64,000 bases of DNA, from positions 1 to 64,000 of the forward strand of contig JAIQFZ010000029.1 in assembly GCA_020073015.1 (NCBI GenBank), written 5' to 3'. Positions 27,454 to 37,258 of the stretch are shown here, piece by piece; position 1 is the first letter of the stretch; the number at the start of each line of letters is the position of its first letter. This stretch comes from Terriglobia bacterium (GTDB lineage: Bacteria; Acidobacteriota; Terriglobia; Terriglobales; Acidobacteriaceae). The notes beneath the pieces are model-generated. The model had not been told where the DNA came from. It was given only the letters and a program-made list of their open reading frames with translations, and did not search any database. The translations under genes and the position numbers were made by a program.

Positions 27454-28005
27454 ATGCGTAACTTTTTCTATGGTGTCATCGTCACCATTCTGGTTCTGGC
27501 GATCGGAGGCGCTGGGCTCGCCCTGCTCGGTTTTATTCCCACTAATGCCAACACTGCGCCGCCGAAAATGGAGCGACACATCGCCATGAGTGCGCTCGAC
27601 GCCTCCATGGAGCGCCACGCCCCCCGCGTCAATAATCCCGTGCCGCCGACCGACGAGAATCTGATCGAGGGGATCAAGATCTACACCATGAATTGCGCTC
27701 AGTGCCACGGCGGGCTCGATCGCAAGCCGGCAGAACTCGGGCGCTCCTTCTATCCCCCGGCTCCCGACCTCATGCTTAATCCTCCCGATGATCCCGAGTG
27801 GCACGTTTTCTATGCCATCCGCACTGGCGTCCGCTACACCGGAATGCCAGCCTGGGAAAAGAACCTCTCCGAGTCCGACCTGTGGAAGGTCACCGCCTTT
27901 CTTACCCGGGTGGAGAAATTGCCGCCCGCCGTTCAGGACTACTGGAAAAAAGCCAGTGGCATCAATCCTCCCACCGAAGCTCAGGAAGAGCACAAACACA
28001 AATAA
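27454..28005 (+). CDS. Membrane-anchored c-type cytochrome
   Basis: N-terminal TM; IYTMNCAQCHGGL heme-binding CxxCH; AIRTGVRYTGMPAWEKNLSESDLWKVTAFL. Confidence 0.92.
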   Translation: MRNFFYGVIVTILVLAIGGAGLALLGFIPTNANTAPPKMERHIAMSALDASMERHAPRVNNPVPPTDENLIEGIKIYTMNCAQCHGGLDRKPAELGRSFYPPAPDLMLNPPDDPEWHVFYAIRTGVRYTGMPAWEKNLSESDLWKVTAFLTRVEKLPPAVQDYWKKASGINPPTEAQEEHKHK

Positions 28006-28060
28006 ATAGTTAGAGAGGCGAACCTGGACGCCCGCGCTTCTCGGAGAGACTACTTTAGTT

Positions 28061-29431
28061 CTACGGACGGGTGAAATTGATCGTAAGGACGGTCTGCGTC
28101 TCTGCCGGATGTCCGTTGAGGCTGTAGGGCTGGAACCGCCACTGCTTGACCGCGGCAATGGCCGCCCGGCCAAGTACAAAATACCCGCGAACGATCTTCA
28201 GGTCTTCCACGCTTCCATCTCGAGCAATCATTGCCTGCAGCACAACCGAGCCTTGCAGCTTCTTGCCAACCGCCTCGGGCGGATACACCGGGTCCACGCT
28301 GTGAACCAGCATCGCCCGGGCCGCTTCCTCGCTCAAGTGAACGGGTTCACTGAACTGCGGAATCGGCGGCACCGGAGTCGATACAGGCATGATCTGCGCC
28401 GGTCCCACCGTCGCGACCACCGGTGGACCAATGGGAGCCGCGCCCCTCAGGCTCTCCGGAAGCGGGCCGTGCTCCACATGCATCGGGGGCGGGTCTATGT
28501 GCAAAAGTTCTGGCGTGGGGAGTGGAAAATCAAACGCCTTCGGCAAGCGCACCGCACCTTCCGGCACACTCGCTTCCCTCGAGATCAGTCCCAGCGTGGG
28601 ATCACCATGCGCATTCTCAGTAGTTCGGGCAAAATATGCGTCTTGTTGCGCGTCGGCGATCACCGAACCAACCGGTTGCGCCCCGGTCCGGCTCGTATAT
28701 AACAACGCGGCCATCGACTCCTTCAACACCTGGAATGTCCCCTCGTGGGTTTGGCCCAGATACAACACCGTCTCGCGCGATCGCCAAAGGCTGAACACGG
28801 CCGCGCAAGCCAGCACCGCAGCGCAGACCGTGCGGAATCCAATGACGTGCCGTAACCGCTCCGGCTCTGTCTCGTCGATCGCTGCTTCCTCACTCCCGGT
28901 GCGTTCTTCCGGCTCCTGGATATCCGTCTGAGGCGCGTCCATGCGGCGCTTGGGCGCTTCGGCTGCAATGGATACGAGGTTTGGATCCTCGGGTTCGCGG
29001 GACGCCTCCGCAGTCTCGAACTGCTGGAGTGATCCACCCCGTTCCGCGTCCGCCGCCGCCGACTGCATCTGCATTTGCTGGCACGCCTTCGCCAGGACTG
29101 CGCGGGCTTCCTCGGTGGTAATCGGACGGTACAGGAGAAATTCCAGCCGGTTTTCGCGCAGCTCTCTGGGCGCTGGTTCGCTGTCGACAATCGCAATCAC
29201 GACCGCGTTGCGGTTCGCCGCCGACTCCCGGGCGCGCTTCAGCAGGAAGGTCGCCTCCGGCTGGTCCGCCCAATCGACGATCACACACGAGAAGCTTTGC
29301 TTGGTCCCTTTTTCGATGGCATTGAAGATGTCAGAACACAATTCAGCCCGAATCCCCAACTCATTGAACACCCCCGCCACTGACTCGGCGGGCTCAGGGC
29401 TTTTCGAAAACAGCAGGGCGCGGAGTGCCAT
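28061..29431 (-). CDS. Receiver-like domain / TM / TonB C-terminal domain fusion protein
   Basis: N-terminal CheY-like fold pattern (CVIVDWAD... FLLYRPIT), central TM (TVCAAVLACAAVFSLW), C-terminal DPVYPPEAVGKKLQGSVVLQAMIARDGSVEDLKIVRG...AAIAAVKQWRFQP. Confidence 0.8.
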   Translation of the reverse strand: MALRALLFSKSPEPAESVAGVFNELGIRAELCSDIFNAIEKGTKQSFSCVIVDWADQPEATFLLKRARESAANRNAVVIAIVDSEPAPRELRENRLEFLLYRPITTEEARAVLAKACQQMQMQSAAADAERGGSLQQFETAEASREPEDPNLVSIAAEAPKRRMDAPQTDIQEPEERTGSEEAAIDETEPERLRHVIGFRTVCAAVLACAAVFSLWRSRETVLYLGQTHEGTFQVLKESMAALLYTSRTGAQPVGSVIADAQQDAYFARTTENAHGDPTLGLISREASVPEGAVRLPKAFDFPLPTPELLHIDPPPMHVEHGPLPESLRGAAPIGPPVVATVGPAQIMPVSTPVPPIPQFSEPVHLSEEAARAMLVHSVDPVYPPEAVGKKLQGSVVLQAMIARDGSVEDLKIVRGYFVLGRAAIAAVKQWRFQPYSLNGHPAETQTVLTINFTRP

Positions 29432-29702
29432 CTCCCCAACAGACTATCGGCATTTCATTCCGCGTGACAGGTAACCAGTGGGTATTGCACTCCGGCGGGA
29501 ATCCGGCCATCCCCACAACAGGTTTCACGAGAGCAGACTTGGGTTAGGGCCGGGCTCAGACGCGCCCATAGACCCCGCAAACGAAGCGGGCTTCAGCCCC
29601 CGAGGGTGGATTTGTTGGCCTTAACGGAACTGTTGAATTCAGGTTCCCTGCCCGGGCCTTATCAACGCGGTAACTTTCGTAACCTTGCTTGGGCCGGAAC
29701 CA

Positions 29703-30791
29703 TCACAACTCAGCCGAATCTCCGCACATCTCGTGGCTGAGCTTTTCCTGGAGGTCTCGCATTTTCCGCTGCGAATCCTGCAGCTTCTTTTGAAAGTCCT
29801 TCGACTGTATCTTCCGTTGCACCTTCTCTATCGCCGGACCGATGCGCGCCATTTCGTCGCCCAGCCGGCCCAGTTGTATTTCCGTTTCTGCGGTGATTTC
29901 GGGTATGTCGATGTCGAAACTGTCCTCCATCAGGCTCCCAGAATCCCTCCTCGCCGGAAGCGTCAGGTTCAGATTCTGTTCCTTCTTCTCCCGAACCACC
30001 GTGACGGCTGCCGAGCCACCCGAAGCCGACCGCAGCGCATGGGTGAAGTCCGACGTGTCATTCACTGCCTGGCTGTTGACCTTCACCACCACGTCCCCCG
30101 CGCGGAATCCGGCCTTCTCTGCTTTGCTCCCCTTCTCCACCGAGCGCACCAGCACGCCCTTGCCGTTCTTGACTCCAAAAAATTCTCCCAGCTGCGGCGT
30201 GATGTTCTCGATCATCAGCCCGCTGCGCACCGAAGAATGCGCGATCACCACCGAAATCGGTGGCTCGAAGTCTGGCATGACAGGCATCTCCGGCATGTGG
30301 AGGTTGATTTCGGGGAGGTTCGGTTGGTAGGCCATCGATTTGCGCCGGTCCGCCAGCTGCAACTTGATGGTGAGCGGCTGGCCGTCGCGGCTGACACCGA
30401 GCGTGATCACCCTTCCCGGGGGTGTTTCCTTGATCATCCTCCGCAACTGCGCGGCACTCTCGACCGCGGTTCCGTTCAAGGTCAGGATCACATCATGCTC
30501 ATGCAGCCCAGCCTTGCCCGCGGGCGCGTCCTGATCGACCATCGTGATTTCCGCCCCGTGTTCCTCCTTCAACTTCAAATCTCCGAGGCGTTCCGATGTG
30601 ACGTCGGCGATGTCCACTCCCATGTAGGACGATCCGCTCCCCCCCTCATCCGCGTTGTAACCCCAACTCCAGTTCTCACCGGTCGTGTCGTAACCCAGCT
30701 CTTCCGATTGCGCAACCGGCAGCAGTGCGAAAAACACCAGGCAAAGCAGGATGCGATGTGTCATAGGTCCTCTCCAACCGCCGCCTTGCAA
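29703..30791 (-). CDS. PDZ-domain protein (two PDZ modules)
   Basis: APAGKAGLHEHDVILTLNGTAVESAAQLRRMI and GSKAEKAGFRAGDVVVKVNSQAVNDTSDFTHAL. Confidence 0.9.
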   Translation of the reverse strand: MQGGGWRGPMTHRILLCLVFFALLPVAQSEELGYDTTGENWSWGYNADEGGSGSSYMGVDIADVTSERLGDLKLKEEHGAEITMVDQDAPAGKAGLHEHDVILTLNGTAVESAAQLRRMIKETPPGRVITLGVSRDGQPLTIKLQLADRRKSMAYQPNLPEINLHMPEMPVMPDFEPPISVVIAHSSVRSGLMIENITPQLGEFFGVKNGKGVLVRSVEKGSKAEKAGFRAGDVVVKVNSQAVNDTSDFTHALRSASGGSAAVTVVREKKEQNLNLTLPARRDSGSLMEDSFDIDIPEITAETEIQLGRLGDEMARIGPAIEKVQRKIQSKDFQKKLQDSQRKMRDLQEKLSHEMCGDSAEL

Positions 30792-31994
30792 CTAATGGCT
30801 AACGCGGCGAAAGTTAATGTTCCCAGAGCTCGTGCGAACCTTCAGCACCGGTCCGCCGCCATTCAGCTGTCCTTCCGCCGTCACCGTCCGCGGCCCCGGC
30901 CAGGTTCCCCCCTCACTGGAAACGTGGATATCCGAAAAATCGCTGTGGATCATATGACCGTTGGCCAGTTCGATCGCCGCTCGAATGGAAACCTGCAGAT
31001 TGTCGGACAGGTAAACGGTGATGTCGCCCGCCGTAGTCTCCAGCACGGAGTCGGAGCGCTCTCCGCTCGACGCAAGAAGCTTCGCGATGATCCCACCGGC
31101 AGCCGTCTCCGCCCGCACCGACGGCGCTCCATCCAGCTGAATACTTCCTCCGCCGGTCTGCACTCGCACCGGTCCTTTCGCGGAAGTGAGCCGGATACTG
31201 CCCGCGCCCGAGTCGATCTCTGCTGCCCCTCCGATTTCGCCCAGGTCCACGCTGCCGCCACCGGTGGAGGCGCGCACCTTGCCGGCACACTTGTCGACTC
31301 GAATACTGCCCGCGCCCGTCTGCAGCACTGCGCCTTGCAAGCCGGAGAGCACCACCACGCTGCCCGCGCCGCTTTCCGCGTTGATCTTGCCCTTGGCGGA
31401 AATAATCTTGATGTTGCCTCCGCCCGTCTGCAGATTCACGTCGCTGCCGACGTTGCCGACTTCAATCGAGCCTCCGCCCGTCTCCGCCGTCACCGGCCCG
31501 CCGATGTCGTCGATGTGAATGCTTCCGCCGCCGCTCTCAAGCTCCGCGCGACCCGCAATCCCGGTTGCGGTGACGCTGCCTCCGTCCGTCTCGATCTTCG
31601 CCAACTCCATGTTCCGCGGCACATGGATCACGAAATCCCCGGCGCACTCCCGATTCCGCCCGCCTCGCGATTGCGCTTCGATGAACGCCGTGTCACCCCG
31701 TACGTACGTTTCGACTTTGTACCTCTCAAACTCCCGGCGGGCGCTCCGTTCCGAAGAGGTATAAGCACGACGATGAATTACATAACTCACACCGGACTGC
31801 GATCCGCCTTCCACCCGCACCGAACCCGCTTCCAGCTTTACCCGGAGATTTTTCGCTCCACCAAGATCCCCTTTGATTTCCTGCACCCAGTTGCTGCCGT
31901 CTCGATACACCCGTGATTCCTGGCACACCGCCAGAGAGGCCAGCGTGCCCAACACCACCACCGCACCGCCAGCGAATTTAAGAGCCCGTTTCAA
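30792..31994 (-). CDS. DUF4097-type beta-repeat secreted protein
   Basis: Signal peptide and ~20-aa repeats containing TGGGSI/AGAGSI. Confidence 0.85.
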   Translation of the reverse strand: MKRALKFAGGAVVVLGTLASLAVCQESRVYRDGSNWVQEIKGDLGGAKNLRVKLEAGSVRVEGGSQSGVSYVIHRRAYTSSERSARREFERYKVETYVRGDTAFIEAQSRGGRNRECAGDFVIHVPRNMELAKIETDGGSVTATGIAGRAELESGGGSIHIDDIGGPVTAETGGGSIEVGNVGSDVNLQTGGGNIKIISAKGKINAESGAGSVVVLSGLQGAVLQTGAGSIRVDKCAGKVRASTGGGSVDLGEIGGAAEIDSGAGSIRLTSAKGPVRVQTGGGSIQLDGAPSVRAETAAGGIIAKLLASSGERSDSVLETTAGDITVYLSDNLQVSIRAAIELANGHMIHSDFSDIHVSSEGGTWPGPRTVTAEGQLNGGGPVLKVRTSSGNINFRRVSH

Positions 31995-32132
31995 TTTATT
32001 ACTCCTTTAAATATCCGCTCCGGCCATCGCTTCAGCGATGCCGCAAGCCCATCTCGTTACAGCTCTGCAGGGTCGTGGTCGAAATTTCGACCCTTCCCGA
32101 TTCGTCCAACGACTGACGACCGACGACCATTC

Positions 32133-33089
32133 TCAATCCATCTCCGGCATCTGCCTTACCATGGTGCGCGCCTGCGAGCGAATCGACACGTTCTGATCCG
32201 TCTCCGCCAGCCTCGTCAGCACCGACCGCACGCCGCTGTCCGCCTTCATCGGCTCCACCAGTCGCAATGCCTGCATCCGCACGCCCGGATTGGCATCGCC
32301 GATCAGCGACTGCAACACCGCATTCCGCACACGCGGATCCTGCTTGACGAATCCGCTCAGCCCATCCAGCGCTTTCAGCCGCACGCCCGGATTCGTATCA
32401 TTCTGCAGGGCGTACAGCAACGCCTCGCGCACATTCGTCTCGTTGGGTGCCTGCGTCAGCAGGTCCACCGAGTCCATCCGAACGCCGGAGTTGTAGTTGT
32501 TGCGAGCGGCAAAAAGGAGTAACTGCTGGATGCGCTGGTCGCTCAGCGAACCTTTCTCTTCCTTGGTGGAAACGGTGTCGTACTTGATGTTGACTTGATT
32601 GGATCCCGGTTCCTGGGTGATGGAACGAATGCCGGTAATGGCGGAAGCTTCAGTCGGGGAGGGGGTGCCAGTGGAAGATGAGTCGACCTGCGCAATGTTG
32701 CTGATGCCTGTACGATTCGCCAAGAAGTTGTAGGTCGCCCCAATCCCCCCGCCAAACCCCACGATGAATATCACGGCCGCCAGCGCCGGCGACATCCGAA
32801 TCTGCCGCAGCCATGTGCCCGGCTCAAAAATCACGCGCTGCCAGAAGCCGCCCTGGCGCGCCGTTTCCAGCGCTTCCTGCAGCCGCATTCTCGACGCTGC
32901 CACCAGGTTCGGCGTCGGCTCGGCCACCGGCAATTGCGACAGCGTCGCATGCAACTTGCGTGTCGCCTTCAGTTCGGTCGCGCACTCCGGACACCGCCCG
33001 AGATGCTGCTCTACTTCATACCGCGCATCGTCTTCCAGTTCGTTGTAGACGTAGAACAGAATGTTCTGTCGAACCCAATCGCATTTCAT
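32133..33089 (-). CDS. Zinc-finger anti-sigma factor with HEAT-repeat C-terminus
   Basis: MKCDWVRQNILFYVYNELEDDARYEVEQHLGRCPECATEL (zf-HC2), TM, then repeated NPGVRLKALDGLSGF / NPGVRMQALRLVEPM. Confidence 0.88.
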   Translation of the reverse strand: MKCDWVRQNILFYVYNELEDDARYEVEQHLGRCPECATELKATRKLHATLSQLPVAEPTPNLVAASRMRLQEALETARQGGFWQRVIFEPGTWLRQIRMSPALAAVIFIVGFGGGIGATYNFLANRTGISNIAQVDSSSTGTPSPTEASAITGIRSITQEPGSNQVNIKYDTVSTKEEKGSLSDQRIQQLLLFAARNNYNSGVRMDSVDLLTQAPNETNVREALLYALQNDTNPGVRLKALDGLSGFVKQDPRVRNAVLQSLIGDANPGVRMQALRLVEPMKADSGVRSVLTRLAETDQNVSIRSQARTMVRQMPEMD

Positions 33090-33126
33090 TGCCGTACCCC
33101 TTCCGCGGGGAAAAAATTCAAACCGT

Positions 33127-33825
33127 TCATCGCATCTCCGCCAGCGCGCTGCGCAGTTTCTGCGTCGCGCGGAACAACGTATTCTTCGCCGTTTCTTCGG
33201 TCGTATTCAACATCTCGCCTACCGTCCGCAGCCTCAGCCCGTGATAGTGCTTCAGTTCGAACACCATCCGCTCCCGCGGCGTCAGCCGCTCCAGCGCCGC
33301 GCTGATCTTCGTGCCCAGTTCCCGGCGCATCAGGTCGCGCTCCGGATTCGCTCCCGCCCGCCCGTCCGCCACCTGCTCCAGCAGGCTGTACTCCTCGCCC
33401 GACCCGTCCACCGCCACCGGAGCATCTTCCTTGCGCACCGTCCGCTTGCGCAGATGATCCAGGCACAGGTTCGTGACGATCCGGTAAATCCACGTGTAGA
33501 ACGAACACTCGAAGCGGAAACTTCCGAGGTTCTTGTACGCCTTGAGGAAGGCTTCCTGGTAGATGTCCTGGGCGTCGGATTCCGAGCCGGTCAGGTGATA
33601 CGCCAGCCGCAGCACGGACTGATCGTAGTGGCGCACCAACACCTCGAAGGCAGCGCGGTTTCCATGCTGCGCCTCTCGGATCAGAGTCGTATCGTCAATG
33701 CGATTACTCTGTGCTGCCACGGAGCCCCTCACGGTGGGGTTCTGGGTGCTGCTGCCCTGCTCTCGCCGTCTCGAACCGGAAAGGTCGCCAACCGGAATTG
33801 CCGCTGCGTAGGAATCGGCCGGCAT
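33127..33825 (-). CDS. ECF RNA polymerase sigma factor
   Basis: ALIREAQHGNRAAFEVLVRHYDQSVLRLAYHLTGSESDAQDIYQEAFLKAYKNLGSF; FYTWIYRIVTNLCLDHLRKR; ERMVFELKHYHGLRLRTVGEMLNTTEETAKNTLFRATQKLR. Confidence 0.95.
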   Translation of the reverse strand: MPADSYAAAIPVGDLSGSRRREQGSSTQNPTVRGSVAAQSNRIDDTTLIREAQHGNRAAFEVLVRHYDQSVLRLAYHLTGSESDAQDIYQEAFLKAYKNLGSFRFECSFYTWIYRIVTNLCLDHLRKRTVRKEDAPVAVDGSGEEYSLLEQVADGRAGANPERDLMRRELGTKISAALERLTPRERMVFELKHYHGLRLRTVGEMLNTTEETAKNTLFRATQKLRSALAEMR

Positions 33826-34038
33826 TTGCGTCTTCGTCCTCTACAAGTGAACCAACCTTGCCTTGCAGAGAAATAGACGGCACAGCGCCAGGAACGTTAG
33901 CAGATTATAAGCAGTTAGCCCTTTATTTGCTTAACAGTAGAAAACACTACCTGTTGGAGGACGGGGCGGCCCCTCCGTCCCGCTTGAAAATATGGAGAGA
34001 CGAGCGTCCTCGCCCGTCGCCCGCCGAAGCGCCGACCT

Positions 34039-34521
34039 CTATTTCCCCGCGCCGAATCGCAGCCGCATCTCGTTCGTAGCCTCAAATCCAAGATCCTCAT
34101 ACAAGGGCCGACCCTCATCGCTGGCATGCAAAGAAGCCGACGGGAAGCCCTGCTCCTTGAGCCACGCCAGAATCGTCCCCATGATGCGCCGCGCAATCCC
34201 CCGTTGACGAAACTCCGGTTCTGTGTAGACGTTCAAAATGATGGCCCGCCGAAGCCCGGGATCCTTCGGACTCGCCGGCCAGGGACACAGCAAAACCCCG
34301 CCGCCACCGAGAACTCGGCCCGAGCCATCCTCCGCCAACCACCCCCGATAAGAGTCATCGGACAAGGCCTGCGCGAGCCACGGCTCAGTCATCGCAGCCA
34401 TCCGGTCCAGTTCGTCAGCCGTGCCTTCCCCCATGTCGCGAAACATCGACCTGCGCTGGTGAAGGATCGTCGAAGCATCCACCACGGTTGCCGCCCGAAT
34501 CGTGATCTTGTCCTCTTTCAT
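34039..34521 (-). CDS. GNAT acetyltransferase
   Basis: IILNVYTEPEFRQRGIARRIMGTILAWLKEQGF. Confidence 0.92.
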   Translation of the reverse strand: MKEDKITIRAATVVDASTILHQRRSMFRDMGEGTADELDRMAAMTEPWLAQALSDDSYRGWLAEDGSGRVLGGGGVLLCPWPASPKDPGLRRAIILNVYTEPEFRQRGIARRIMGTILAWLKEQGFPSASLHASDEGRPLYEDLGFEATNEMRLRFGAGK

Positions 34522-34707
34522 GAGTCATCCTGAGCGCAGCATGCCCCTCACGAGGTGAAGGGGATGCGGAGTCGAAGGACTCTACCCCCATAGGTGCTGC
34601 CATCTGGCAAGGACGTGCCCTCTTCCCGCAGTCCCCCTGCCCCCTCAAAAGGTACAATAATCTCTGCCAATTTCACCAAAGGCGCGACCGGGGCTGAGGC
34701 CGAGTTC

Positions 34708-35085
34708 ATGTACGAAGTAACCGTCGAAGACACATTCGCCGCAGGTCACTACCTGCGCAACTACAAAGGCAAGTGCGAGAACCCGCACGGCCACAACTAT
34801 AAGATCCGTGTCACCCTCGCGGGCACCGAACTCGACAAGGCCGGCCTGCTGCTCGACTTCAAAGACCTGAAAGAGGTGATGAAGCACGTCATCGACCGCC
34901 TCGATCACCAGATGATCAACGAGATCGAGCCCTTTACGGTACTCAATCCCTCCGCCGAAAATCTGTCCAAGTATTTCTTCGACGAGACCAACGCCCGTCT
35001 CCGCAACGTAACCAACGGCCGGGTGAGAGTGAAAGACGTAACCGTGTTCGAGACCGATACGACCACGGCGCGCTACTCGGAGTAG
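34708..35085 (+). CDS. queD: 6-carboxytetrahydropterin synthase (QueD/PTPS family)
   Basis: MYEVTVEDTFAAGHYLRNYKGKCENPHGHNYKIRVTL, LDHQMINEIEPFTVLNPSAENLSKYFF. Confidence 0.94.
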   Translation: MYEVTVEDTFAAGHYLRNYKGKCENPHGHNYKIRVTLAGTELDKAGLLLDFKDLKEVMKHVIDRLDHQMINEIEPFTVLNPSAENLSKYFFDETNARLRNVTNGRVRVKDVTVFETDTTTARYSE

Positions 35086-35160
35086 CGCATGGAGTTTCTG
35101 GTTGCTTAGTTTCTCGTGTTGCCCCGAGGACCAGCAACCAGAAACTAGCAACCAGAAACC

Positions 35161-35844
35161 ATGCAAGTCACCGAAATCTACAAGTCGCTGCAAGGTGAAT
35201 CCACCCACGCCGGCCTCCCCTGCGTCTTCGTCCGGCTCACCGGATGCAATCTGCGCTGTTCCTGGTGCGACAGCGAATTCAGTTTCTACGGCGGCCACAA
35301 GATGACAGTGCAGGAAGTCCTCAGTGAAGTCATTCGCCTGAGCCCAGACGGAGGCCTGGTCGAAATCACCGGCGGTGAACCCATGCTGCAGGAGCGGGAA
35401 GTCATTCCGCTGATGGAACGCCTGCTCGAAGCCGGCTACCAAGTCCTGCTCGAAACCAGCGGCGAACGTCCGCTCGCTCGCGTGCCGGAGGCAGTCATCA
35501 AAATCGTCGACGTCAAATGCCCCCACTCCGGCGAGCCCGACACCTTTGCGGAGGAGAATCTCGAATCCCTCCAGTCTCACGACGAACTCAAATTTGTCCT
35601 GACCGACCGCACCGACTACGAATTTGCCCGCGACTTCATTCGCCGCCACTCGCTCGCCCTGCGCGTCCACGCCCTTCTGTTCTCCCCCGCCTTCGCCAAA
35701 GAGGCTTCCGGCGCGCGCGATACATCCCACTGCTTCCTCGATCCGCAGGAACTGGCCGAGTGGATCATGGCCGACAATATTCCGGCGCGGCTCAGCCTTC
35801 AGATTCACAAGCTGATCTGGGATCCGGCGGCCAAAGGCGTCTGA
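35161..35844 (+). CDS. queE: 7-carboxy-7-deazaguanine synthase (radical SAM)
   Basis: EIYKSLQGESTHAGLPCVFVRLTGCNLRCSWCDSEFSFYGG. Confidence 0.95.
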   Translation: MQVTEIYKSLQGESTHAGLPCVFVRLTGCNLRCSWCDSEFSFYGGHKMTVQEVLSEVIRLSPDGGLVEITGGEPMLQEREVIPLMERLLEAGYQVLLETSGERPLARVPEAVIKIVDVKCPHSGEPDTFAEENLESLQSHDELKFVLTDRTDYEFARDFIRRHSLALRVHALLFSPAFAKEASGARDTSHCFLDPQELAEWIMADNIPARLSLQIHKLIWDPAAKGV

Positions 35845-35864
35845 ACTCGTTTGCGAAAGGGAGA

Positions 35865-36338
35865 ATGGTCATGAAACTGAAGACTCTATTGCTTATACCT
35901 TTCCTGCTGCTGCTGATTCATGAGGTTTTACCTGCCCAGCGGAAGCCGGCAGGTGCGCCCATGGTCATCCGCTCCCGGGGAGACCTGACCCAAGCCGTGG
36001 GCCAGATCCAGGACGACTTGGCCGCGCTCGACAAGAGCCATCACGCCTATCAGGAGGCCGCGGAAAAATTGGCGGCCCTTTACTCCAACCTGGCCAGCAA
36101 GGCGGATGCAGTGGCCAAGGCTGGCGCTGCCGTGAAACCGGGAAAGTCAGACCCGAGCGCTGTGAATGCTCTGCTCGAAGCGACCCGCCAGATGCAGGAG
36201 ACACAGATGAGTTTCAACCTGCAATACCTCCAACTGCAGAACCAGATGCAGAATGAGAACCGGTCCTACACTGCGGTCAGCAATATCCTGAAAACCAAGC
36301 ACGACACAGTGAAGAATTCGATCAATAACATCCGCTGA
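35865..36338 (+). CDS. Secreted coiled-coil hypothetical protein between queE and queC
   Basis: MVMKLKTLLLIPFLLLLIHEVLPAQRKPAG signal peptide; Gln/Ala-rich heptad-like helices. Confidence 0.65.
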   Translation: MVMKLKTLLLIPFLLLLIHEVLPAQRKPAGAPMVIRSRGDLTQAVGQIQDDLAALDKSHHAYQEAAEKLAALYSNLASKADAVAKAGAAVKPGKSDPSAVNALLEATRQMQETQMSFNLQYLQLQNQMQNENRSYTAVSNILKTKHDTVKNSINNIR

Positions 36339-36417
36339 GAAGCGCCGCGGCCGCTCTTCCAGGCAAAGACTGTCATAAAATCTAAGGCGGAGCGGTTGCG
36401 CGGTTTCGAACCCGATC

Positions 36418-37122
36418 ATGCCCTCTAACTCGACAGGCGCAAGAACTCGTGCCGTAGTGCTGCTCAGCGGCGGCATGGACTCCTGCGTCTGCGCGACGCT
36501 CGCCGCCCGCGACCACCAGGCTGCGGCTGTGCACGTCAGCTATGGCCAACGGACCGAAGACCGCGAGCGGAGTTCGTTTGACGCCATCTGCGACCGCCTC
36601 GGCATCCGCGATCGCCTCCTTGTGCGCAATGAGGCCTTGCGCGCCATCGGAGGCTCGGCCTTGACCGATGCCAACATTGCCGTTCCCGAATCCCACGCCC
36701 TCGGAACCGGCGTCCCGGTCACCTACGTGCCCTTCCGCAACGCGCACTTCCTGGCGGTTGCCGTCAGCTGGGCTGAGGTCCTGGGTGCAGAAAAGGTCTA
36801 CATTGGCGCGGTCGAGCCCGACAGTTCCGGCTATCCCGATTGCCGTCCCGCGTACTATCGTGCATTCAACGAGGTCGTGAAAACGGGGACGAAAGAGGGT
36901 GTCATCGAGGTCGTGACGCCCCTGATCGCCCTGCGCAAACGTGAGATTGTGACGCTCGGCCTTGAACTGGGCGCGCCCTTCGATTTAACGTGGTCATGCT
37001 ATCAGCGCCAGGACCGCGCCTGCGGCGTCTGCGACAGCTGCGTGCTTCGTCTGCGCGCCTTTCATGACGCCGGCGTGAGAGATCCGATCCCCTACGCTGA
37101 GGCCGAGGTGAAATCGCGGTGA
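36418..37122 (+). CDS. queC: 7-cyano-7-deazaguanine synthase
   Basis: AVVLLSGGMDSCVCATLAARD (PP-loop), CYQRQDRACGVCDSCVLRLRAF. Confidence 0.95.
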   Translation: MPSNSTGARTRAVVLLSGGMDSCVCATLAARDHQAAAVHVSYGQRTEDRERSSFDAICDRLGIRDRLLVRNEALRAIGGSALTDANIAVPESHALGTGVPVTYVPFRNAHFLAVAVSWAEVLGAEKVYIGAVEPDSSGYPDCRPAYYRAFNEVVKTGTKEGVIEVVTPLIALRKREIVTLGLELGAPFDLTWSCYQRQDRACGVCDSCVLRLRAFHDAGVRDPIPYAEAEVKSR

Positions 37123-37258
37123 ACTCGTCCCAGAAGCCCGTCCGTAGCGTTGTCATTCCGAGCGGAGCGAGGAATCTGCAGTTCAGAAATTATGCGTCGC
37201 GTTTCAGAAAACTTTGTTGTCTTAGTAAATCCAGGTTGACTGCCGGGAGGCAAAAGTT

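Noticed and set aside
29685-31916. 743-aa plus-strand ORF opposite the PDZ and DUF4097 genes
   Set aside because: Antisense to two well-supported genes; His/Arg/Leu-rich composition typical of GC-biased shadow frames.
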